DNA of 6,255 nt from Propionibacteriaceae bacterium (lineage in GTDB: Bacteria; Actinomycetota; Actinomycetes; Propionibacteriales; Propionibacteriaceae), in the NCBI GenBank assembly GCA_020438595.1, contig JAGQUI010000166.1, positions 1-6,255 of the forward strand, written 5' to 3'. Position numbers and translations under genes: made by a program. The number at the start of each line of letters is the position of its first letter. Position 1 is the first letter of the stretch. The notes under the pieces were generated by a model, which saw nothing but the letters and a program-made list of their open reading frames with translations, was not told where the DNA came from and ran no database searches. Below are positions 1 through 4,011 of this stretch, one piece after another.

Positions 1-21
1 CAGAACGCGGAGACCAGCTAC

Positions 22-267
22 GTGACCAGCCCGGCCAGCATTGCGCCGGCGAGCGAGTTCGTCGCCGGCGGCGTCGCGTTCGGCCACGCCGAGCGGGTCG
101 TCCGGGAGCTGTCGGACGAGCAGATGATGGCGCTCGCCCGCGGCGAGGTGACGCGACGGCTCGACGACGCCGCGCACTACCGCGGCCTCGGCGACGTGGA
201 CCGCGCCCTGATGCTGAAGGCCGAGGCGCTCGCCCTGGCCGACCGTCTGGACGCGTACGCAGCCTGA
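22..267 (+). CDS. Small hypothetical protein (possibly the 3' end of a longer gene)
   Basis: I do not recognise this 81-residue product. It starts MTSPASIAPASEF and is mostly amphipathic helix, with an acidic and Arg-rich second half (VRELSDEQMMALARGE, then DVDRALMLKAEALALADRL) that resembles a short helical-hairpin or TPR-like stretch. No signal peptide or membrane segment is visible. Codon use is strongly GC3-biased, which supports real coding. The GTG at 22 has a plausible ribosome site (GCGGAG at 7-12, 9-nt spacing). However, the same frame is open back to base 1 (encoding QNAETSY), so this could equally be the C-terminus of a protein that starts left of the window. It converges on the DUF421 gene across a hairpin-rich gap. 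No function is proposed. Confidence 0.55.
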   Translation: MTSPASIAPASEFVAGGVAFGHAERVVRELSDEQMMALARGEVTRRLDDAAHYRGLGDVDRALMLKAEALALADRLDAYAA

Positions 268-282
268 GTTCGCGCTCCGGAC

Positions 283-304
283 GAGCGGGGACGGTTGCCC
301 GCTC
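283..304. terminator. Hairpin just after the first gene, possible terminator
   Basis: A perfect 7-bp inverted repeat, GAGCGGG (283-289) and CCCGCTC (298-304), encloses an 8-nt loop and lies 16 nt past the stop codon at 267. No T-run follows, so classical intrinsic termination is not assured, although T-less hairpins are common at gene ends in high-GC actinomycetes. Part of it (CGGGGACGGTT, 286-296) is the exact reverse complement of the core of the two hairpin repeats downstream. It may therefore belong to the same repeat family or pair with them. Confidence 0.4.
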
Positions 305-325
305 AGCCCAGACCAGCCCAGGAAT

Positions 326-358
326 GGACCGAGTCAGGAACCGTCCCCGACTTGGTCC
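326..358. repeat. 33-bp hairpin repeat, copy 1
   Basis: GGACCGAGT (326-334) pairs with ACTTGGTCC (350-358), giving a 9-bp stem with one G-T wobble around a 15-nt loop that contains AACCGTCCCCG. It is nearly identical to the second copy at 380-412, differing at the first loop base and in the wobble position. It lies between two convergent genes, so it could act as a bidirectional transcript end or be a REP-like extragenic palindrome. No transposase is in the window. Confidence 0.7.
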
Positions 359-379
359 AACTCAGTCCGGCCGCAGGGT

Positions 380-412
380 GGACCGAGTGAGGAACCGTCC
401 CCGACTCGGTCC
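380..412. repeat. 33-bp hairpin repeat, copy 2
   Basis: GGACCGAGT (380-388) and ACTCGGTCC (404-412) form a perfect 9-bp inverted repeat around a 15-nt loop sharing AACCGTCCCCG with copy 1. The copies are 54 bp apart start to start. Copy 2 ends 9 nt before the stop codon of the leftward DUF421 gene at 422-424, which fits a 3'-end structure for that transcript. The base change relative to copy 1 (C versus T in the right arm) keeps pairing. Confidence 0.7.
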
Positions 413-421
413 GGGCGAACG

Positions 422-985
422 CTACCGCGCCTCGATCAGCGCCTTCAGCTCGGCCACCGCGCGATCGAGGTCGTCCCGGGTGGCGGTCCGTTCACCCGGC
501 TTCAGCGTGACCACGATCTCGCCCTCGGGCTCAAGCGCCGCCCGCTGCACCTCCGCGACGTCGTCCGCGCCCTGGCGGCGCAGCGCGAGGTCGAGCTCGC
601 TCCGGTTGAGGCCGATCCGGGCCAGCGCACGGTCGTCCAGCCTCCCGTCAGCGATCAGGTCGGTGCCCCGGCCGAACAGCAGCCACCGCCCTAAGGAGTT
701 GAAGGTCGCAACCCGGTCGAGCAGGGCGTTGAAGGCGACCAGCACCACCGCGCCGACCATGCCGCCGAGCACCGAGTTGTCCGGGCCGATGATCGCGTTC
801 TGGACGACATTGCTCAGCAACAGCACCACGACCAGGTCGAGGGAGTTCATCTGCGCGAGCAGCCGTTTGCCGGCCACCCGGATCAGGATCGCGATGCCGA
901 GGTAGACCACGATCGTGCGCAGCACCTTCTCCCACAGCGGGATGTCCAGGGTGAGGAAGGGGGCCAGCCACTCGGGAAGAGTCAT
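422..985 (-). CDS. DUF421 / YetF-family membrane protein
   Basis: The 187-residue product matches the DUF421 (YetF-like) family in layout. A short N-terminus is followed by three hydrophobic segments (about 21-37, 49-63 and 72-88) and then a soluble C-terminal domain. Family-typical features visible here are RVAGKR after TM1 (36-41), the polar SLDLVVVLLLSN segment (48-59), the DLIADGRL turn (109-116) and the later LRRQGADDVAEVQRAALEPEGEI stretch (about 135-157), which matches the family's C-terminal fold. It is shorter than Bacillus YetF but usual for actinobacterial members. The biochemical role of the family is poorly defined, and links to spore or membrane stress in Bacilli are indirect. 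The ATG at 985 is preferred: a TAGCGT hexamer lies 6 nt upstream and there is no convincing Shine-Dalgarno, which suggests a leaderless transcript. Confidence 0.88.
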   Translation of the reverse strand: MTLPEWLAPFLTLDIPLWEKVLRTIVVYLGIAILIRVAGKRLLAQMNSLDLVVVLLLSNVVQNAIIGPDNSVLGGMVGAVVLVAFNALLDRVATFNSLGRWLLFGRGTDLIADGRLDDRALARIGLNRSELDLALRRQGADDVAEVQRAALEPEGEIVVTLKPGERTATRDDLDRAVAELKALIEAR

Positions 986-991
986 GGCCCC

Positions 992-997
992 ACGCTA
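992..997 (-). promoter_or_regulatory. Putative -10 of the DUF421 gene (leaderless)
   Basis: On the - strand, TAGCGT fits the actinobacterial TAnnnT -10 pattern. It is followed by six bases and then the ATG at 985, so transcription would begin at or next to the start codon. No strong -35 is visible at 17-18 nt. Confidence 0.35.
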
Positions 998-1012
998 GAC
1001 CGCCGCCGGCCC

Positions 1013-1030
1013 TACACCCGAGGGGGTATA
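1013..1030. promoter_or_regulatory. Possible CsoR-like operator dyad upstream of the DUF421 gene
   Basis: TACACCC (1013-1019) and GGGTATA (1024-1030) are inverted arms matching at 6 of 7 positions, separated by four bases. Read on the - strand it starts TATACCC and ends GGGTGTA. AT-flanked C-tract/G-tract dyads of this kind resemble operators of the CsoR/RcnR family (copper and persulfide sensors). It lies 28-45 nt upstream of the DUF421 start, about where a -35 element would be. The regulator assignment is inference from motif shape only, and no csoR gene is in the window. Confidence 0.35.
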
Positions 1031-1043
1031 TCCCCAAAGGACC

Positions 1044-1361
1044 TCAGGACGGCTGGGCCGCGGCGAGCGCGGCCAGCACCTCGCGACGCTCGTCGGTGGA
1101 CAGCCGGGCGAGCAGTTCCCGCACTTCAGCCCCCACTTCCTCGGCCCGGGAACGCGCGGGACGGTACAACCAGGCGCGCCCGTCCAAATTCCTCACCACG
1201 ACCCGCTTCTTGGACAATCGGTCCAGCACCGTCATCACCGTCGTGTAGGCGAGGTCGCGATCCGCGGCGAGCAATTCGTGGACCTCGCGTACCGAGAGCG
1301 CCTCGGAACGCGACCACAAAATGTCCATCACCGCTTGTTCGAGCTCGCCGGTCACTGCCAC
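1044..1361 (-). CDS. BlaI/MecI/CopY-type transcriptional repressor
   Basis: The 105-residue protein has the penicillinase-repressor winged helix. GELEQAVMDILW (5-16) opens the fold, SVREVHELLAA (23-33) is helix 2, LAYTTVMTVLDRLSKK (37-52) is the recognition helix with the family's hallmark TTV-x-T-x-L-x-R-L pattern, and VVVRNLDGRAWLYRP (54-68) is the wing. A short C-terminal helical part (about 73-102) would dimerise, and the protein is slightly shorter than classical BlaI (about 125 residues). It starts with GTG at 1361, with an in-frame stop at 1371-1373 directly upstream; a second GTG at 1355 is the only near alternative. No BlaR1/M56 sensor protease or beta-lactamase is adjacent. It is divergent from cydA across 57 bp containing a dyad, so I infer autoregulation and control of the cyd operon. 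Confidence 0.87.
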   Translation of the reverse strand: MAVTGELEQAVMDILWSRSEALSVREVHELLAADRDLAYTTVMTVLDRLSKKRVVVRNLDGRAWLYRPARSRAEEVGAEVRELLARLSTDERREVLAALAAAQPS

Positions 1362-1367
1362 ATGAAC

Positions 1368-1373
1368 ATGCTA
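1368..1373 (-). promoter_or_regulatory. Putative -10 of the blaI-like gene (leaderless)
   Basis: On the - strand, TAGCAT fits TAnnnT and is followed by six bases and the GTG start at 1361. No Shine-Dalgarno is present upstream of that GTG, consistent with leaderless translation. A -35 placed 17 nt upstream would fall inside the 1389-1409 dyad but is weak in sequence. Confidence 0.35.
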
Positions 1374-1382
1374 AGACAATCG

Positions 1383-1411
1383 TTGCGGTCTACGACAGCC
1401 AGTAGTAGATT
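1383..1411 (+). promoter_or_regulatory. Putative promoter of the cydAB-cydDC operon
   Basis: TTGCGG (1383-1388) and TAGATT (1406-1411) are separated by exactly 17 nt and resemble a housekeeping sigma -35/-10 pair (TTGACA-like and TAnnnT). The cydA ATG begins 7 nt after the -10, so the transcript would be leaderless. This agrees with the lack of any Shine-Dalgarno before 1419. The dyad at 1389-1409 fills the spacer and covers most of the -10. Confidence 0.5.
1389..1409. promoter_or_regulatory. Inverted repeat, candidate BlaI-type operator
   Basis: TCTACGAC (1389-1396) and GTAGTAGA (1402-1409) are inverted arms matching at 7 of 8 positions with a 5-nt spacer. The half-site contains the TAC/GTA core typical of BlaI/MecI operators. 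It sits in the divergent region between the repressor gene and cydA, over the cydA promoter spacer and upstream of the repressor's own -10. A bound dimer would therefore be expected to block cydA transcription and affect its own. Binding is inferred, not shown. Confidence 0.5.
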
Positions 1412-1418
1412 TCGCGCC

Positions 1419-2900
1419 ATGAGCGCGGAAACCCTTGCCAGATGGCAGTTCGGGATCACAACTGTCTATCACTTCTTCTTCGTACCGATCACGATCGCCC
1501 TGTCGCTGCTGGTGGCGGTCATGCAGACGATCTGGGTACGCAGCGGAGATGAGAAGCTGCTCCGGTTGACCAAGTTCTTCGGGAAGCTCTTCCTGATCAA
1601 CTTCGCCATGGGCGTGGTCACGGGCATTGTGCAGGAATTCCAGTTCGGCATGAACTGGAGCGAGTACTCCCGATTCGTCGGCGATATCTTCGGTGCCCCC
1701 CTCGCGCTCGAGGCCCTGATCGCCTTCTTCCTGGAGTCGGTGTTCATCGGCCTGTGGATCTTCGGCTGGGACCGGCTGCCCAAGAAGGTGCACCTGCTGA
1801 TGATCTGGCTCGCGGCCATCGGCACCATGATCTCGGCGATCTTCATCCTCGCCGCGAACTCGTGGATGCAGAACCCGGTCGGCGCCCACTACAACGCGGC
1901 CACGGACCGCGCCGAGATGACCTCGCTGGTCGACGTGCTCACCAACCCGGTCGCCCTGGTCACCCTGCCGCACGTGCTCACCGCGGCCTACATGACCGCG
2001 GGCGGCCTGATCCTCGGCATCGCCGGCTGGCACCTCGCGAAGATCGGCAAGCCCGACACCGAGAAGCAGGAGAAGGACGCCTCCGCCTACCGCTGGGCGA
2101 CGAAGTTCGGCGCCTGGGTGCTCCTGGCGGCCGGCGCGCTGAGCCTCGTCACCGGTGACATCCAGGGCAAGATCATGACCGAGGTCCAGCCGATGAAGAT
2201 GGCCGCCGCCGAGGCCCTGTGGGAGACCGAGCAGCCCGCCGCGTTCTCGATCCTGACCATCGGCACGCTCGACGGCTCGCAGGAGGTCTTCTCGATCAAG
2301 GTGCCCGGCGTCCTGTCGTTCCTGGCCACCGGCGACTTCAACGGCAAGGTCTACGGCATCAACGACCTGGTCGGCCAGATGGAGTCCGAGGCGTTCGCGA
2401 ACTCCGACGTGCAACTGCAGCGGGAGGTCTCCGACCGGCTCGCCGCGGTTGGGGTCGAGAACTGGGTGCCGAACCTCCCGGTCACCTACTGGAGCTTCCG
2501 GATCATGATGGGCCTCGGCTTCCTGTCCATGCTGGTCGGGCTCTGGGTGCTCTGGGTGACCCGCAAGGGCGGCATCCCGAAGGCCGGCAGGCTGTGGACG
2601 GCGATGATGTTCGCCGCGCCCCTGGCACCGCTGTTCGGTATCTCGTTCGGCTGGATCTTCACCGAGATGGGCCGCCAGCCCTTCATCGTGTTCGGCGTGC
2701 TACCCACCGCGGCTGCGGCGTCACCGGGGGTGAGCGCCTTCGAGGTGGGCCTGTCGATGGTGCTCTACACCGTGATCTACGGAGCGCTCGCCGTGATCGA
2801 GGTCGGCCTGTTCATGCACTACGCCAAGCGCGGGTTGCCCGACGTCGTTGAGCCACAGGTGATCACCGACGAAGACGCTCCCCTGACCTTCGCCTACTGA
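1419..2900 (+). CDS. cydA: Cytochrome bd menaquinol oxidase subunit I (CydA)
   Basis: CydA is the quinol-oxidising, haem-bearing membrane subunit of cytochrome bd, a high-affinity oxidase that reduces O2 to water. The 493-residue product aligns over full length with Escherichia coli CydA. The haem ligands are present: H18 (b595, E. coli H19), H185 (b558, H186) and M363 (b558, M393). Acidic residues E98 and E106 correspond to E. coli E99 and E107. In the quinol loop, K260 and E265 match K252 and E257, and GWIFTEMGRQPF carries E416 (E. coli E445). The distance from K260 to M363 is about 38 residues shorter than in E. coli, which identifies the short-Q-loop subfamily. The ATG at 1419 (MSAETLARWQFG) is chosen because the family N-terminus begins there; the longer in-frame ATG at 1278 would overlap the repressor gene and add 47 non-family residues. 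First gene of the cyd operon. Confidence 0.97.
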   Translation: MSAETLARWQFGITTVYHFFFVPITIALSLLVAVMQTIWVRSGDEKLLRLTKFFGKLFLINFAMGVVTGIVQEFQFGMNWSEYSRFVGDIFGAPLALEALIAFFLESVFIGLWIFGWDRLPKKVHLLMIWLAAIGTMISAIFILAANSWMQNPVGAHYNAATDRAEMTSLVDVLTNPVALVTLPHVLTAAYMTAGGLILGIAGWHLAKIGKPDTEKQEKDASAYRWATKFGAWVLLAAGALSLVTGDIQGKIMTEVQPMKMAAAEALWETEQPAAFSILTIGTLDGSQEVFSIKVPGVLSFLATGDFNGKVYGINDLVGQMESEAFANSDVQLQREVSDRLAAVGVENWVPNLPVTYWSFRIMMGLGFLSMLVGLWVLWVTRKGGIPKAGRLWTAMMFAAPLAPLFGISFGWIFTEMGRQPFIVFGVLPTAAAASPGVSAFEVGLSMVLYTVIYGALAVIEVGLFMHYAKRGLPDVVEPQVITDEDAPLTFAY

Positions 2901-2905
2901 GAGGA
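2900..2905 (+). promoter_or_regulatory. Ribosome-binding site of cydB
   Basis: AGAGGA overlaps the last base of the cydA stop codon and lies 11 nt before the cydB ATG. The spacing is slightly long, but this is the only purine-rich site available. It contrasts with cydA, which has none. Confidence 0.45.
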
Positions 2906-2916
2906 CTGAGACAGAC

Positions 2917-4008
2917 ATGTTCATCCTGGAAGTTCCTCCCACCGGCGCAGCGTTCGGCCTGCAGGTCCTGTGGTTCATCCTGATCGCCGTCCTGTGGATC
3001 GGCTACCTGGTGCTCGAAGGCTTCGACTACGGCGTGGCCATGCTGATCCCCTTCCTCGGCAAGAGCGAGAAGGAGAAGCGGGTCATGATCAACACGATCG
3101 GCCCGGTCTGGGACGGTAACGAGGTCTGGCTGCTCACCGCCGGTGGCGCCACCTTCGCCGCGTTCCCGGCCTGGTACGCGACGCTGTTCTCCGGCCTCTA
3201 CCTGCCCCTGTTCCTGGTGCTGGTCGGCCTGATCATCCGCGGCGTCTCGTTCGAGTACCGGGCCAAGCACCCCGACTCCCGCTACCGCACGCTGTTCGAC
3301 TGGATGGCGTCGATCGGCTCGTTCATCGTCCCGCTGGTGTTCGGGGTCGGCTTCGCCAACTTCATCCTCGGCCTGCCGGTGGCGACCGACGCGGCCAGCC
3401 CGAACCTGTTCGTGCTCACTCCGAGCCCGTACTTCTGGCAGCTGTTCAACTGGTTCGGCCTGCTCGGCGGAGTCACCCTGGTGGCGCTGTTCCTGTTCCA
3501 CGGCTCGCTGTTCCTCGCGCTCAAGACCAAGGGCGAGATCCACGACCGGGCGCAGGCGTTCGCCGCGAAGGCCGGCCTGGTCGCGATCGGCCTCGGCGCG
3601 ATCTTCCTGATCGCGCAGAACCTGCTGCACCCGACTGGCATCTTCGGCTGGCTGCTGCTGGTGCTCGCGGCCGCAGGCCTCGCCTCGGCCTGGTGGTTCA
3701 ACGGCCAGGGACGCGACGGGATCGCCTTCATTTCCACCACGGCGACCATCCTGTTCGTCGCGGTCGGGATCTTCCTGACCATGTGGCCGGGGCTCGGCTT
3801 CCGGGACGCAGCGGGCGGCGCGGACTCCCCGCTGAACGCGATGAACGCCTCGTCCAGCCAGCTCACCCTGGTGCTGATGACGGTGTTCGCCGGCATCTTC
3901 GTGCCGATCGTGCTGGCCTACACCGCCTGGACGTACACGGTGTTCCGGCGCCGGCTGGGCACCGAGAACATCCCCGATGACGAACCGGCGCCGGCCACTG
4001 CCGGCTGA
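2917..4008 (+). CDS. cydB: Cytochrome bd menaquinol oxidase subunit II (CydB)
   Basis: CydB is the haem-free partner that stabilises CydA in the membrane heterodimer. The 363-residue product has the usual family length and motifs: LEGFDYGVAML in TM1 (33-43, the GFDxG signature), NTIGPVWDGNEVWLL (59-73), and RGVSFEYR (109-115 region) after the third membrane segment. It has about eight to nine hydrophobic segments, a cytoplasmic basic FRRR near 343-346, and a short disordered Pro/Ala-rich tail. The start at 2917 lies 16 nt after the cydA stop. It ends 3 nt before the next gene's ATG, which leaves no room for a separate cydX-type small subunit here. It is co-transcribed with cydA and the downstream transporter gene. 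Confidence 0.97.
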   Translation: MFILEVPPTGAAFGLQVLWFILIAVLWIGYLVLEGFDYGVAMLIPFLGKSEKEKRVMINTIGPVWDGNEVWLLTAGGATFAAFPAWYATLFSGLYLPLFLVLVGLIIRGVSFEYRAKHPDSRYRTLFDWMASIGSFIVPLVFGVGFANFILGLPVATDAASPNLFVLTPSPYFWQLFNWFGLLGGVTLVALFLFHGSLFLALKTKGEIHDRAQAFAAKAGLVAIGLGAIFLIAQNLLHPTGIFGWLLLVLAAAGLASAWWFNGQGRDGIAFISTTATILFVAVGIFLTMWPGLGFRDAAGGADSPLNAMNASSSQLTLVLMTVFAGIFVPIVLAYTAWTYTVFRRRLGTENIPDDEPAPATAG

Positions 4009-4011
4009 TTG

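Noticed and set aside
324..905. + strand open frame opposite the DUF421 gene
   Set aside because: Ser/Arg/Pro-rich shadow that begins inside a hairpin repeat. The - strand product has clear DUF421 features.
1345..1418. Rex or Crp-type operator upstream of cydA
   Set aside because: I looked for TTGTG-like inverted arms around TTCACAA and for GTG-N6-CAC. Only loose partial matches near 1357-1370 exist, and none is a symmetric site.
1371..2414. 347-codon - strand open frame opposite cydA
   Set aside because: Same antisense artefact of high-GC codon bias. No recognisable domain, and it lies wholly within a confidently assigned cydA.
4009..4011. A cydX-like small subunit gene between cydB and the transporter gene
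   Set aside because: Only 3 nt separate the cydB stop from the next ATG, so there is no space.
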